Shown: in pieces, positions 55,955-64,000 of the stretch
Layout: each line of letters starts with the position of its first letter
Numbering within the stretch: the stretch's first letter is position 1
Source of the DNA: Duganella sp. Leaf126
GTDB lineage: Bacteria > Pseudomonadota > Gammaproteobacteria > Burkholderiales > Burkholderiaceae_D
Length of the DNA: 64,000 bases
Reading direction: 5' to 3'
NCBI RefSeq assembly: GCF_001423125.1
Contig: NZ_LMNW01000012.1
Location: 688,772-752,771, forward strand
Translations under genes and position numbers: made by a program
The notes under the pieces: model-generated
Seen by the model: only the letters and a program-made list of their open reading frames with translations
What the model was told of the DNA's origin: nothing
Database searches by the model: none

Positions 55955-57410
55955 GCAATACATGGCCTGGCTGAAAAATCCAGCCGCCGTGCGCATGGTG
56001 CTGATCGAGGCACAGGTGAATGTGGCAGGCGCCGAGGTGACGCGCTACATCGCCTCGCGCGAGTATGTGACCAGACCGGCCGACACGCCGGCCAACACCG
56101 TGTACCGGGCGCTCGCCAAAGGCGGCCTGGCGTTCACCGAGCAGGTCAGCCTGACCGGTGAGGCCGCGCTGTCCGGCGGCGACATCGAGCTGGACAATGG
56201 CGACGGCGCGGTCGACAGCTGGTTGGGCGACGTGTGGCGCAACCGGCGCATCCGCGCCTGGCGCGGCGACCCGGCCTGGCCGCGCGCCGACTTCCGGTTA
56301 GTGTTCGACGGCATCGTCGATGATGTGGGCAGTTCGAGCCGCGATACCGTGAACCTGGTGCTGCGCGACAAAATGCAGCGCCTGAACACGCCGATCAGCG
56401 AGGACAAACTGGGCGGCACGTCGACGAACAAGGACGCGGTCTTGCCGATCCCTTTCGGTGAATGCCACAACGTGTCGCCACTGCTCACCAATCCGGCTAC
56501 GTTGGAATATGGATTCCTCGGCGCCGTGGAATCGGTGTTCGAGGTGCGGACCAACGGCAAGCCGGTTCCCATCGAGGGGGGCGCACCGGGACGATTCAAG
56601 ATGCAGATCAACCCGCTGGCCAACGCGGTGACCTGCAGCGTGCAGGGCGACAACGGTGCCGGCTACGCGCCGCGCATCGCCCCGTTGGTGCGCCGGATTG
56701 CCACAGCCTACGGCAAACCTGCCGATCGATTCACCGACGCCGATCTGGACCTGGACAACCTCGCCGCGTTCGACGCCACCCACCAGCAGCCGGTGGGCCT
56801 GTACGTCGCCGACCGGACTAACCAGGCGCTGGCGATCCAGCAGCTGGCCGCCAGCGTGGGCGCACAGGCGATCATGTCGGCCACCGGCAAGCTGCGACTG
56901 GTGCAGATCTCGTTGCCGGCGCCCGGCGCGCCAGTAGAGATCGGTCCCGATCAGATGCTGGCCAATTCGCTACGCCCGGCCGAGCGTCTGCCGGTGGTGG
57001 CCGCGGTGAAAATCGCATTCGACCGCAACTACACCGTGCAGGCCGCGCTCACCACCGGCATTCCGGCGGAGCACGCCGACCTGTACGCGACCGAGTGGCT
57101 GACGGAAACAGTTGTGGACGAGGCCGTGCAGGCGCGGTACCGGCTGACGGACGACCCGGTGCAGATCGAAACCTATCTGAAACGGCGCGCCGATGCCAAT
57201 GCCGAGGCCAGGCGCCGCCTGGCGCTGCGCAGCGTGCCGCGCACCATCTATGAACTCGACGGCGAGCCGGAGCTGGACGTGCTTGAGCTGGGCGCGTCGG
57301 TGGTGCTGCGCGATCAGCGCTGGGGGCTGGCCGGCGGCGCGACCGGCGTGGTGGTGATGCTGCAGCGGAACTGGATGACCGGCCGCGTAACCGTAGGAGT
57401 GATGGTATGA
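55944..57410 (+). CDS. Tail tip/hub protein after tape measure, 488 aa
   Basis: Starts inside the end of the tape measure gene; ATG 55944 has AAAGGA six bases before it. RMVLIEAQVNVAGAEVTRYI, IASREYVTRPADTPANTVYR, GDIELDNGDGAVDSWLGDVW and RNRRIRAWRGDPAWPRADFR form a beta-rich N-terminal domain. LPIPFGECHNVSPLLTNPAT and the C-terminal ELDGEPELDVLELGASVVLR follow. It resembles distal tail or hub proteins that organise the baseplate in long-tailed siphoviruses. ATGA overlap with the following gene. Confidence 0.78.
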   Translation: MTDEQYMAWLKNPAAVRMVLIEAQVNVAGAEVTRYIASREYVTRPADTPANTVYRALAKGGLAFTEQVSLTGEAALSGGDIELDNGDGAVDSWLGDVWRNRRIRAWRGDPAWPRADFRLVFDGIVDDVGSSSRDTVNLVLRDKMQRLNTPISEDKLGGTSTNKDAVLPIPFGECHNVSPLLTNPATLEYGFLGAVESVFEVRTNGKPVPIEGGAPGRFKMQINPLANAVTCSVQGDNGAGYAPRIAPLVRRIATAYGKPADRFTDADLDLDNLAAFDATHQQPVGLYVADRTNQALAIQQLAASVGAQAIMSATGKLRLVQISLPAPGAPVEIGPDQMLANSLRPAERLPVVAAVKIAFDRNYTVQAALTTGIPAEHADLYATEWLTETVVDEAVQARYRLTDDPVQIETYLKRRADANAEARRRLALRSVPRTIYELDGEPELDVLELGASVVLRDQRWGLAGGATGVVVMLQRNWMTGRVTVGVMV

Positions 57411-58492
57411 GTGCAATCGTAGGGGAACGCGACAACCTGATTATGAACACCGTGCCTCGGTTCGCTGCGGCCGTTGATCGAGTGCTCCTGCTCGCTGTCT
57501 CGTCCTCGCTGTTTCGCGTGCCGACGGCCGGCCTGACCACGCCCAGCAGTGTGACGTTCACTGCCGGACTGATAAATATGAGCGGCGCTGTGGCGTTCTC
57601 GGCCAGCAATGCAAGCGTCCTGAGCCAGTCCGGCAACACGGTGGTGCTGGCGGCCGCCGGCATGGTCGGCAATACCGTGACGGTCACCGCGACGATCACT
57701 GTGGATGGAATTACCTACACAGCCACGCAGACCGTGAGCAAAGTATTCGATGGCTACGACGGTAAGCCGGGTGCTCCCGGAGATCCAGGTTCGCCAGGCG
57801 TCAAAGGAAATTCGGCCCGCGTCTGCTACAGCAAGACCAGTCTGACGTCGCTATCGAATTCACCCACATCGATCAGCACCGAAGGGGATAACTCCTATCC
57901 GCCACCCAACATGTGGGGGCAGGGCACCGTATGGGAGGGCTCGCCGCAGATCCTGGCAGCAGGCGAAAACCTCTATCGATCCGACGGCACATATAACCCC
58001 AACACCGGGGTGACAAGTTGGGCCGCGCCGTACATGAATTCGTTCAAAGTATTCGCACTCGACGCCTTCACGGCGAACTTGGGCCGGATGACTTCCGGTG
58101 ACATCACCGGCACCGTCCTGCACGGCGGACCGGGCTACGCGCACAGCACCTACACGTGGCCGCAAAACCTTCAGGGCGGCTATCATCTGAGCGCGGACGG
58201 GCTACTTCTCGGCAATCCATTGACGGGCAGGTATTTTCAATTGACCGGAAGCGGCGACGTGTACGCGCCAGGCCTCTCGATCGTCAACGGGTCGGCGATA
58301 TTCAGCGGCAATCTGGCAGCCGCCACCGGAACATTTGCCGGCGAGCTGCAGGCCGCCACCGGCACGATAGGGCTGCTGCGCAGCAAAGCAGCCGGGCAGC
58401 GGACGGAGTTCGATAGCAACGGCGTGCGGGCCTACGGGCCGAATTCCGGCAACCCAATGGGTGGTCTCGTAGCGCGCATGGGGGTGTGGTGA
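57407..58492 (+). CDS. Tail tip/fibre protein with collagen-like segment, 361 aa
   Basis: ATGA overlap with the hub gene. A helical start is followed by an Ig-like beta domain (PSSVTFTAGLINMSGAVAFS, NTVTVTATITVDGITYTATQ). Then a collagen-like run with Gly every third residue (GYDGKPGAPGDPGSPGVKG, residues ~121-139) and a receptor-type C-terminal half follow (FTANLGRMTSGDITGTVLHG, GLLRSKAAGQRTEFDSNGVR). The last part matches the J/central-tail-fibre C-terminal pattern. It is likely a trimeric part of the tail tip. Confidence 0.78.
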   Translation: MSAIVGERDNLIMNTVPRFAAAVDRVLLLAVSSSLFRVPTAGLTTPSSVTFTAGLINMSGAVAFSASNASVLSQSGNTVVLAAAGMVGNTVTVTATITVDGITYTATQTVSKVFDGYDGKPGAPGDPGSPGVKGNSARVCYSKTSLTSLSNSPTSISTEGDNSYPPPNMWGQGTVWEGSPQILAAGENLYRSDGTYNPNTGVTSWAAPYMNSFKVFALDAFTANLGRMTSGDITGTVLHGGPGYAHSTYTWPQNLQGGYHLSADGLLLGNPLTGRYFQLTGSGDVYAPGLSIVNGSAIFSGNLAAATGTFAGELQAATGTIGLLRSKAAGQRTEFDSNGVRAYGPNSGNPMGGLVARMGVW

Positions 58493-58800
58493 TGGGGTCA
58501 GGTCTGCAAACATTCGATTCCGTGACCGGTGATCTGGTGATGGATGTATCGACCTTAGTGGGCCGCCAGATCGCCATTATCGATGCCAGCGCGATGACCG
58601 GCTCGGCTGTGGTTGCGGGGCTGGATCAGGGCATCCCATTTGCGATTCCGGTGATGGATACCCGGACCGGGATCTCGGGGTATGCAGCAATTACGCTGCC
58701 GGTTGTCACGTTCTCTGGCAACACGGTTTCGTGGCAACGACAGGGCTACAACTTCGTCTCTGAAGTGCCACCTTGTCAGCTTGTGCTAGGAGTCTACTAA
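58492..58800 (+). CDS. Small tail protein, 102 aa
   Basis: ATG shares a base with the upstream stop (TGATG). QTFDSVTGDLVMDVSTLVGR, AVVAGLDQGIPFAIPVMDTR and VTFSGNTVSWQRQGYN give an all-beta small tail-tip protein. It looks like one of the paired short proteins found between fibre genes in long-tailed phages. One base overlaps the next gene (TAATG). Confidence 0.66.
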   Translation: MGSGLQTFDSVTGDLVMDVSTLVGRQIAIIDASAMTGSAVVAGLDQGIPFAIPVMDTRTGISGYAAITLPVVTFSGNTVSWQRQGYNFVSEVPPCQLVLGVY

Positions 58801-59492
58801 TGCCGGGCTTCCAGTGCTTCAACTCCGCCGGCAACTTTCAGATAGACGGCGTTTTCAAAAATTACGTGCTCGATCGCGTGATTGAAGTAGTCGTGGTATC
58901 GGAGGCGCTACAGGGATTCCCAACATCCGTACGTGTCGGGCGCACACCGATCAACCCCGGCGAGATCGTGGCAATCCGGTCCGCTTATCCATCTGCGGTC
59001 GCGTCGGTTTCGGACGGCAAGCTGGAGGTGCATCAGGGCCGCGAGAACGTGCCCAACAACGCCATCGTGACCTGCTATTTTTTCGCGCCGATCAGCACTT
59101 CGAACGCGACGTCAGGCCTACAGGTGTTTCACGAGGTATCGGGTGATCTGCTTTTCTGCGCCTCTAAGAAACCAATCCGAGTTGTCCGTGTCGTGGATGG
59201 ACATGGTGATTTCAGCCTTGACGTGACCCGCACCTACGCCACTGTGCTGATCAATCAATACTACCGTTTGATCACTGGCGGATTCACGCAGAACAACCAG
59301 GGGACCAAAACGATTCAGGCGGAGCGCAGCATGGTCATCCCGCTAAGCACCGGCCTTCGCATTGAGACGACGGTCGAAATATTCGGTGCCGCCTTCAACG
59401 GCGCCCCCGGCGAACGTCAGCCCGAGCAAGCCTCTTCAACGAGTGTCGGCGTTGCGAAGCACCTCATCATCGACGTCACTGGATACGCATGA
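58800..59492 (+). CDS. Tail protein of unknown function, 230 aa
   Basis: ATG shares one base with the previous stop. QCFNSAGNFQIDGVFKNYVL, DRVIEVVVVSEALQGFPTSV and INQYYRLITGGFTQNNQGTK form a beta-rich protein. Its form and position suggest a tail-tip component. ATGA overlap with the next gene. No known family. Confidence 0.66.
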   Translation: MPGFQCFNSAGNFQIDGVFKNYVLDRVIEVVVVSEALQGFPTSVRVGRTPINPGEIVAIRSAYPSAVASVSDGKLEVHQGRENVPNNAIVTCYFFAPISTSNATSGLQVFHEVSGDLLFCASKKPIRVVRVVDGHGDFSLDVTRTYATVLINQYYRLITGGFTQNNQGTKTIQAERSMVIPLSTGLRIETTVEIFGAAFNGAPGERQPEQASSTSVGVAKHLIIDVTGYA

Positions 59493-60343
59493 ACAATCTA
59501 CGAATTTTGCACGACAACGCTATTGACCGCGCGGTGCTGACGGCCTCAGGCCAGGCCGGATCGCTCGGCCCGGCCAATATGCAGAGCGACGAGCGCTCCG
59601 CCGTGTTCAGGGCACCTGGTACGTATGCAGGCATCGACGCCGTGTGGCCCACCCAGCAATCCATCGCATGTGTAGCGCTGATTTTCACGAACATGACAAG
59701 CAGCGCCCGCATGCGCGTGCGCGGTTACGCACAGCCGGGCGACACGGTACCGGTGCTCGACACCGGGGATTTTTTCCCGTGCCCGGCGGCGCCGCATGGT
59801 TCATTCCCGTGGGGTACGATGCCGCTTGGATGGAATGCCTATCACGCAGGCGGCGTAAATACATGGGCGCGCGGTGGTGGTGCGCATGGGATTACCTGGT
59901 TCTCGCCAGTGCGGGTGCGACGCCTGTTTGTTCAAGTTGCAGTAACTCAAAGCTCTGGTGGATATCTGGAGATATCGCGTCTGGTGGCCGGCAATTACTG
60001 GTCGCCTCAACACAACCCCGACTACGGGGCTGGCGTGACTCCTGTAGACACTAGCGAAGCCTACCGAACGGCCGCTGGCCAGGCGAAAAGCAACGTGGGT
60101 ACGAAGCATAAGATTCTCGATCTCAACCTGGGCTTTATGACGGAAGCTGATCGTGCATACATCTCCCGCATTGTGGACGAGCGCGGGACAGTCAAGCCTG
60201 TGCTGGCCAGCCTCTACCCTGAAAACACCAACAAGCTGAAAGAGCAGGCGCACATGCTGTACGGGCGATTCGTGAACCTCAGCGCGATCACCGCGCCGAG
60301 CTTCAGCCTCTATTCCACTCCACTACAAATAGAAAGTATCTGA
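59489..60343 (+). CDS. Tail tip protein, 284 aa
   Basis: ATGA overlap with the previous gene. MRVRGYAQPGDTVPVLDTGD, WARGGGAHGITWFSPVRVRR and YLEISRLVAGNYWSPQHNPD, then TEADRAYISRIVDERGTVKP and HMLYGRFVNLSAITAPSF, match a family of carbohydrate-binding-like tail-tip proteins in phages with long tails. The C-terminal part is the best conserved block. It is probably a baseplate part contacting the fibre. Confidence 0.74.
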   Translation: MNNLRILHDNAIDRAVLTASGQAGSLGPANMQSDERSAVFRAPGTYAGIDAVWPTQQSIACVALIFTNMTSSARMRVRGYAQPGDTVPVLDTGDFFPCPAAPHGSFPWGTMPLGWNAYHAGGVNTWARGGGAHGITWFSPVRVRRLFVQVAVTQSSGGYLEISRLVAGNYWSPQHNPDYGAGVTPVDTSEAYRTAAGQAKSNVGTKHKILDLNLGFMTEADRAYISRIVDERGTVKPVLASLYPENTNKLKEQAHMLYGRFVNLSAITAPSFSLYSTPLQIESI

Positions 60344-60345
60344 CC

Positions 60346-61491
60346 ATGGCCGACAAATTTTTCGATGGGATGGAAAACGTCAACGAAGAGCTCAATGCAA
60401 TGAACCGCGCGTTCGAGGCCGGTCCATACAACGCGCTGCCGCTGACTGGCGGCAGCCTGACCGGGGAGGTAGCCAGCAACGCCGTGATTTACGTTGGCAG
60501 ACTGGGCCAGCCTTTCACATCAAGCGCGTTCTTTAGCCCCTATGGAGGCGCCGATCCTATTACACGGCAACGCAGGTTGGTCGCGAGTCTGGCTGTCCGG
60601 GGTATTCCAGGGATTGCATATGACGGGCAGTGGCAGGTGCTCACGTCCTCCGGCCCAGAAATTTCCCGCCAGGGCTACACGCTTTCGTTTGTTGCTACCG
60701 ATGAGGTCACCGGGTTTTCCGGTAACACGCCGCTTACCCTGCAGGGTAATGGTGACGCTTCTGTAGATGGCGCTTTTTCTGCGGGTGGCTTGCTGCGCGC
60801 CGGGGTACCCAACACCGAGGCGCAAGGCTTGTTGAAGATGGCCGTGGCCAACAGCGCGAATTTTTATGTGAGTGCTGGCCCCTCGGGATCGAGCCTTGGC
60901 TGTGCTTTAAATATCACGTCGAACACAGTCACCGGTCGTGGCGCGGTTTCCTCCGGCACGTTCAACGCGGTCGGCGCCGACTACGCCGAGTATATGGTCA
61001 AGCGAGCCGACTGCGGCGCGTTTGCAGCCGGCGCCATCGTTGGCATCGACGCGAGCGGCCACCTTACGGATAAATGGAAACTGGCTGTTGCGTTCGCCGT
61101 CAAATCCAGCAACCCGTGCATGGTCGGCGGCGACAACTGGGCCGCGCACCTCGGTACCCGTCCAGAAGATCCGGCGCGCCAGGACGGTGAGGCGGACGCG
61201 GAGTGGTCAAACACACAGGCCGCCGCATTCGTCTCGCAGCAGGCGTTCGACGCCGCGCTCGAGCAGGCTCGCCAGACGGTGGACCGCATAGCATTCGCCG
61301 GCCAAGTGCCCGTGAACCTGCAGGGCACGACGCCCGGTCAGTACATCGTGCCCATGCAGGTTGGCACCGAGATCGCCGGCCAGGCCGTCGACGAGGCTGA
61401 TATGACCCTGCACCAATACTTGCGCGCCATCGGCCGCGTGATCGCTGTCGAGAGCGATGGCCGCGCGCGGATCATCGTCAAGGTCGCGTAG
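60346..61491 (+). CDS. Tail fibre with peptidase-G2-like C-terminal domain, 381 aa
   Basis: Starts two bases after the previous stop. The N-terminus (FDGMENVNEELNAMNRAFE) is helical; GPYNALPLTGGSLTGEVASN is a fibre repeat-like motif. Residues ~205-265 (NAVGADYAEYMVKRADCGAF, AAGAIVGIDASGHLTDKWK, AFAVKSSNPCMVGG) match the peptidase G2/intramolecular chaperone type domain that matures some fibres. The end (LHQYLRAIGRVIAVESDG) is also typical. It is the last tail gene and the likely host-binding fibre. Confidence 0.8.
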   Translation: MADKFFDGMENVNEELNAMNRAFEAGPYNALPLTGGSLTGEVASNAVIYVGRLGQPFTSSAFFSPYGGADPITRQRRLVASLAVRGIPGIAYDGQWQVLTSSGPEISRQGYTLSFVATDEVTGFSGNTPLTLQGNGDASVDGAFSAGGLLRAGVPNTEAQGLLKMAVANSANFYVSAGPSGSSLGCALNITSNTVTGRGAVSSGTFNAVGADYAEYMVKRADCGAFAAGAIVGIDASGHLTDKWKLAVAFAVKSSNPCMVGGDNWAAHLGTRPEDPARQDGEADAEWSNTQAAAFVSQQAFDAALEQARQTVDRIAFAGQVPVNLQGTTPGQYIVPMQVGTEIAGQAVDEADMTLHQYLRAIGRVIAVESDGRARIIVKVA

Positions 61492-61551
61492 GTTCACCGA
61501 TTCAATCACAACCCGCGCTGGCGGGAATAAAAGCCCATAGAAAGGCAACAA

Positions 61552-61881
61552 ATGCCACTTCAAACACCCAATCCCGAGGACAGCATCGCCGGCATTAAAT
61601 ATGGCGTGCTGATTTTCTCGTTCCTCGGCGCCGCCGTGTCGCTCAGCTACGCAAAGGAGTTGACGCGGCCGCAGGCCGTTACTGCGGTGCTCACCGGTAC
61701 CGCAGTTGCGGTCATGGCCACGCCGGTGGCGCTGCATTACCTCGACCTGCCAGCCAGTCTGGAGCGGGCCGTGGCTTTCTTTGCCGGCCTGGCCGCGATG
61801 CGTGCTGTGCCGGTTTTCTTTACCCTCATCGACCGGTTGCGCGACATCAAGCTGCCCTGGTTGAGTGACCCGAAGGAGTGA
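61552..61881 (+). CDS. Holin-like membrane protein, 109 aa
   Basis: First gene of the lysis block. Three hydrophobic segments are visible: YGVLIFSFLGAAVSLSYAKE, QAVTAVLTGTAVAVMATPVA and AVAFFAGLAAMRAVPVFFTL, with a charged C-terminus (RDIKLPWLSDPKE). Short cytoplasmic ends and position next to an endolysin fit a class I/III holin. Start ATG 61552. The stop overlaps a GTG (GTGA), but the next gene most likely starts at ATG 61884. Confidence 0.8.
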   Translation: MPLQTPNPEDSIAGIKYGVLIFSFLGAAVSLSYAKELTRPQAVTAVLTGTAVAVMATPVALHYLDLPASLERAVAFFAGLAAMRAVPVFFTLIDRLRDIKLPWLSDPKE

Positions 61882-61883
61882 TT

Positions 61884-62126
61884 ATGTCCGTGACCCCCAT
61901 CATCCAGGCAATCGCATGCTTATACGTGTTCTACATGAGCACGATTTCTCTCAATAAGATGACCAGGAAAACGCCGAACAGCATTCGGTTCGCGCATGTC
62001 GCGCTGCTGGCCGGCAGCGCCGCCGGGTTCGCCTCCTGTATCGCGGCACGCGACATGTTCGAATGCCTGTTTGCAGTAGGGATCGCGCTGTATGTAGCGG
62101 GCAGCCGCCGGGAGAATGAAGCATGA
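61884..62126 (+). CDS. Second holin/antiholin-like membrane protein, 80 aa
   Basis: GGAG sits before ATG 61884; an upstream GTG at 61878 is an alternative. PIIQAIACLYVFYMSTIS, FAHVALLAGSAAGFASCIAA and CLFAVGIALYVAG are three hydrophobic segments. It lies between the holin-like gene and endolysin, coupled by ATGA to the latter. Paired small membrane proteins here often act as holin and antiholin; which one is which cannot be told. Confidence 0.72.
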   Translation: MSVTPIIQAIACLYVFYMSTISLNKMTRKTPNSIRFAHVALLAGSAAGFASCIAARDMFECLFAVGIALYVAGSRRENEA

Positions 62127-62638
62127 CGCTCGACCAGCTCAGCAAAATTATGCCCTATGCGCGCGCACGCGCAGCAATCTTCCTCGGCCCGCTGAATGCT
62201 GCGATGGCCGAATTCGGCATCAACACCCCCGCCCGGCAAGCATCGTTCCTGTCGCAGATCGCTCACGAGTCTGGGCAGCTGCAGTACGTCCGCGAGCTGG
62301 CCAGCGGCGACGCGTACGAGGGCCGTCGCGACCTCGGGAACACGATGGTCGGTGACGGCCGCCGATTCCGTGGGCGCGGCCTCATCCAAATCACGGGGCG
62401 CACCAACTACGTCGCCTGTGGCGCTGCGCTTGGCCTGGATCTGCTCGGCGCGCCGGAGTTGCTCGAGCAGCCGGTCAATGCATGCCGATCGGCCGCGTGG
62501 TTCTGGAAGACGCGCGGCCTCAACGAGCTGGCCGATATTGGTGATCAAGTGCGCGTGACACGCCGCGTCAATGGCGGCACCAACGGGCTGACCGAGCGCC
62601 TCGCCCTGTTCGCCGTGGCGCAGCAGGTGCTGACGTGA
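62123..62638 (+). CDS. GH19-family endolysin
   Basis: A 171-residue chitinase-19/lysozyme-like muramidase that cuts peptidoglycan. QASFLSQIAHESGQLQYVRE holds the catalytic Glu (AHES); RFRGRGLIQITGRTNYVACG and NACRSAAWFWKTRGLNELAD are the other family blocks. There is no signal peptide, so release depends on the holin-like proteins upstream. ATGA overlap before and after (GTGA) places it in the lysis cassette. Confidence 0.93.
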   Translation: MTLDQLSKIMPYARARAAIFLGPLNAAMAEFGINTPARQASFLSQIAHESGQLQYVRELASGDAYEGRRDLGNTMVGDGRRFRGRGLIQITGRTNYVACGAALGLDLLGAPELLEQPVNACRSAAWFWKTRGLNELADIGDQVRVTRRVNGGTNGLTERLALFAVAQQVLT

Positions 62639-63030
62639 GTGCCCTGGACCTTGCCGGTGGCGCTGTCGTCGCCAGCATCTGGCGCCTGGCGGCCGTGCTG
62701 CTGGCCGGCCTGCTGCTGGTCGTCGGTACCGGCGCCGGCACGGGCTGGTGGCTGGCGGCCGCCGCGCGCGACAGGATGGAGGCCGATCTGAAAGCGGAGC
62801 TGGGCGCCAACGCCGCGCTCCGCGCCTCGATCAGCGTCCAGAACCAGGCCGTGGAGGCGATGCGGCGCTCTGCCTCCCAAGCGCAGGCACGCGGCGCGGC
62901 CGCCCGGGCCGCCGCTGCCGCTGCTGGCCGCCGGCTCGATGCAGCACAGGCCCAGCTGGCCAAAGCGCGCGCCACCACCTGTGACGAAGCCATGCCGTAC
63001 GTGAACCAGCTGCTTAAGGACGTCAAATGA
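62635..63030 (+). CDS. Rz-like i-spanin
   Basis: GTG start in a GTGA overlap with the endolysin. An N-terminal transmembrane helix (IWRLAAVLLAGLLLVVGTGA) is followed by a long Ala-rich helix (RMEADLKAELGANAALRASI; QAQARGAAARAAAAAAGRRL), the inner-membrane spanin shape. 131 residues. Its end overlaps the Rz1-like gene by four bases. Confidence 0.8.
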   Translation: MSALDLAGGAVVASIWRLAAVLLAGLLLVVGTGAGTGWWLAAAARDRMEADLKAELGANAALRASISVQNQAVEAMRRSASQAQARGAAARAAAAAAGRRLDAAQAQLAKARATTCDEAMPYVNQLLKDVK

Positions 63031-63314
63031 AACTGCACCTGCACCACCTGCAGCTTTTCGCTGCGCCTGCGGTTTTTCTCAGCGCCTGCGTGTTGCTGGC
63101 CGGCTGCGGCACAGCGCCGCCATCAACGCAGATCGTCGAGGTGCCGGTGCATGTGCCGTGCGTGACGGACGTGCCAGCTACGCCGCTGTACGAGTTCGAC
63201 AAGCTGCCGCTGGACGCGCCGGCGGGTGCTAAAGTTCTGGCGCTGGCGCGAGACTGGACTGTCGGGCGGAAGCATGAGGGCATGCTCGAGGCGGCGCTGG
63301 CCGGATGCCTCTGA
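63027..63314 (+). CDS. Rz1-like o-spanin lipoprotein
   Basis: ATGA overlap with the Rz-like gene. The signal sequence ends in the lipobox LLAGC (in ACVLLAGCGTAPPS), so the mature protein is lipidated and sits on the outer membrane. A Pro/Val segment (TQIVEVPVHVPCVTDVPATP) and a conserved-type end (KVLALARDWTVGRKHEGMLE) follow, as in many phage o-spanins. With Rz it fuses the two membranes at lysis. Confidence 0.84.
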   Translation: MKLHLHHLQLFAAPAVFLSACVLLAGCGTAPPSTQIVEVPVHVPCVTDVPATPLYEFDKLPLDAPAGAKVLALARDWTVGRKHEGMLEAALAGCL

Positions 63315-63318
63315 GCTG

Positions 63319-63810
63319 TCAGCCCTCGGTTTTTGCGGTGGCCTTGAGGCGGCGCTCTTCAGCCTTTCGCTTGCGATAATCGATCTGATATTGGCGCCTG
63401 TGGTCCGCATTGCGCCCGTCAGCCCGCTTCGCGCCTGGCGGCAGCCTACTGTGATCGCCTGGGCGGATTTTTGTAACAAGGGCGGAATGCTCAGCCTTCG
63501 CGACACCTACCTTCTCCCTAATCGAGACCTTGGACTTGGCGGTAGCGTTGGGCAAGTGATCATAGGTCAAAACTCCGTCCCTTTGCATCGCAAGAAGCCG
63601 CTGCCTACCCGCCTCGCGGTAAGCAGCGCCCGCCAAAGGCGTCATGGCAGGGATGCCCCATTGTTCGCGATATTCGTCCGCGTCGATTCCGTGCATGCGT
63701 TTGAGGTGCGCCCCGAGAAATTCAAAGCGCCTGCCGCATTCAAGACACTCGATGGTGTCGCCTGCGATGTAGGCATCGACCTCGGACCTGCTTTCGAATT
63801 TCCTCCTCAT
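63319..63810 (-). CDS. MucR/Ros-type zinc-finger regulator, 163 aa
   Basis: Opposite to the lysis genes, ending four bases from them. ECLECGRRFEFLGAHLKRMH then GIDADEYREQWGIPAMTPLA is the MucR/Ros zinc-finger pattern (C2H2 with C-x2-C and H-x4-H). The C-terminus is very basic (DHRRQYQIDYRKRKAEERRL). Phage MucR-like proteins often lie beside terminase or at prophage ends and bind DNA. Start ATG 63808-63810, one base from the upstream stop. Confidence 0.82.
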   Translation of the reverse strand: MRRKFESRSEVDAYIAGDTIECLECGRRFEFLGAHLKRMHGIDADEYREQWGIPAMTPLAGAAYREAGRQRLLAMQRDGVLTYDHLPNATAKSKVSIREKVGVAKAEHSALVTKIRPGDHSRLPPGAKRADGRNADHRRQYQIDYRKRKAEERRLKATAKTEG

Positions 63811-63811
63811 G

Positions 63812-64000
63812 CTATACCTCGCTGGGTGGCGCTATAGCCAGCGCTGCCCGCCGGATCCCTTCGGACAACTCGCCGCCGCCTAACTCCGTCAGCACGCGCA
63901 CTGTCCGCTCGTCCAGGGAAACATTCTTACGCACCACAGGGCCGCCGTCGCTGGTCTGTATTTTCCGGCCGGCACCACTGCGCGCGCCGCCCCGACTGGC
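63812..64000 (-). CDS. Ribbon-helix-helix-like protein, 3' end (continues past window)
   Basis: 62 codons are visible to the stop at 63812-63814. The segment VRKNVSLDERTVRVLTELGG followed by ELSEGIRRAALAI has the RHH order (strand, helix, helix) of small phage DNA-binding proteins, and the N-terminal part seen is Gly/Arg-rich. It is in line with the MucR-like gene, one base apart, so they form one leftward operon. The start is outside the window. Confidence 0.6.
   Translation of the reverse strand, partial: ASRGGARSGAGRKIQTSDGGPVVRKNVSLDERTVRVLTELGGGELSEGIRRAALAIAPPSEV

Noticed and set aside
54500-55996. 498-codon open frame on the minus strand
   Set aside because: Antisense to the tape measure 3' end and low in protein-like features.

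Overview
The window is the left end and most of a lambdoid siphovirus prophage in a high-GC beta-proteobacterium. The first 0.5 kb is chromosome: the 3' end of dnaQ (DNA polymerase III epsilon), then a tRNA-Val(CAC) gene. A tyrosine integrase reads toward the tRNA from 613, so the tRNA 3' end is the likely attL. No right attachment site is visible, so the prophage is longer than 63.4 kb and continues past base 64000. GC content and the DnaQ sequence suggest Burkholderiales, possibly Oxalobacteraceae (inference).

Layout: (a) 0.6-14.85 kb, a leftward PL operon: int, HTH/xis-like gene, a row of small tightly coupled genes, RdgC-FtsK-gamma fusion, NinB, KTSC protein, YqaJ exonuclease, RecT, tiny membrane proteins, two tRNA-like elements and an exported protein. 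(b) 14.85-16.75 kb, the immunity region: three operator copies at the left, a membrane protein in the rex position, an S24 repressor, three operators at the right, and a YdaS-type Cro whose transcript is probably leaderless. (c) 16.7-29.9 kb, rightward early genes: KilA-N protein, small regulators, a C5 methyltransferase with eight internal repeats, NinG, a helicase-like/N-methyltransferase fusion, a DUF1376 replication protein carrying an iteron-like origin, a DnaC-type loader and a Q-like antiterminator. Two lower-GC genes lie on the opposite strand here. (d) 29.9-31.6 kb, a leftward large serine recombinase placed between Q and the late genes. (e) 31.8-63.3 kb, late genes: terminase, DUF4055 portal, minor head protein with a JAMM-like tail, scaffold, P22-type coat with a signal-peptide-like start, SGNH hydrolase, head-tail connectors, tail tube, tail chaperones with a -1 frameshift site, 1838-aa tape measure, tail tip and fibre proteins, holin-like proteins, GH19 endolysin and Rz/Rz1. 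(f) 63.3-64 kb, a leftward MucR-like regulator and the 3' end of a ribbon-helix-helix-like gene.

How it works together: the repressor and Cro compete at matched operators over PL and PR. PL gives recombination (exonuclease + RecT + NinB + RdgC) and excision functions. PR gives replication, DNA modification and Q. Q then probably drives a late transcript that crosses many hairpin/T-tract elements between late genes. The most unusual items are the RdgC-FtsK-gamma fusion, the internal serine recombinase, the signal-peptide coat protein, the JAMM-tailed head protein, the helicase-methyltransferase with an altered P-loop, and three 11-codon coupling ORFs.
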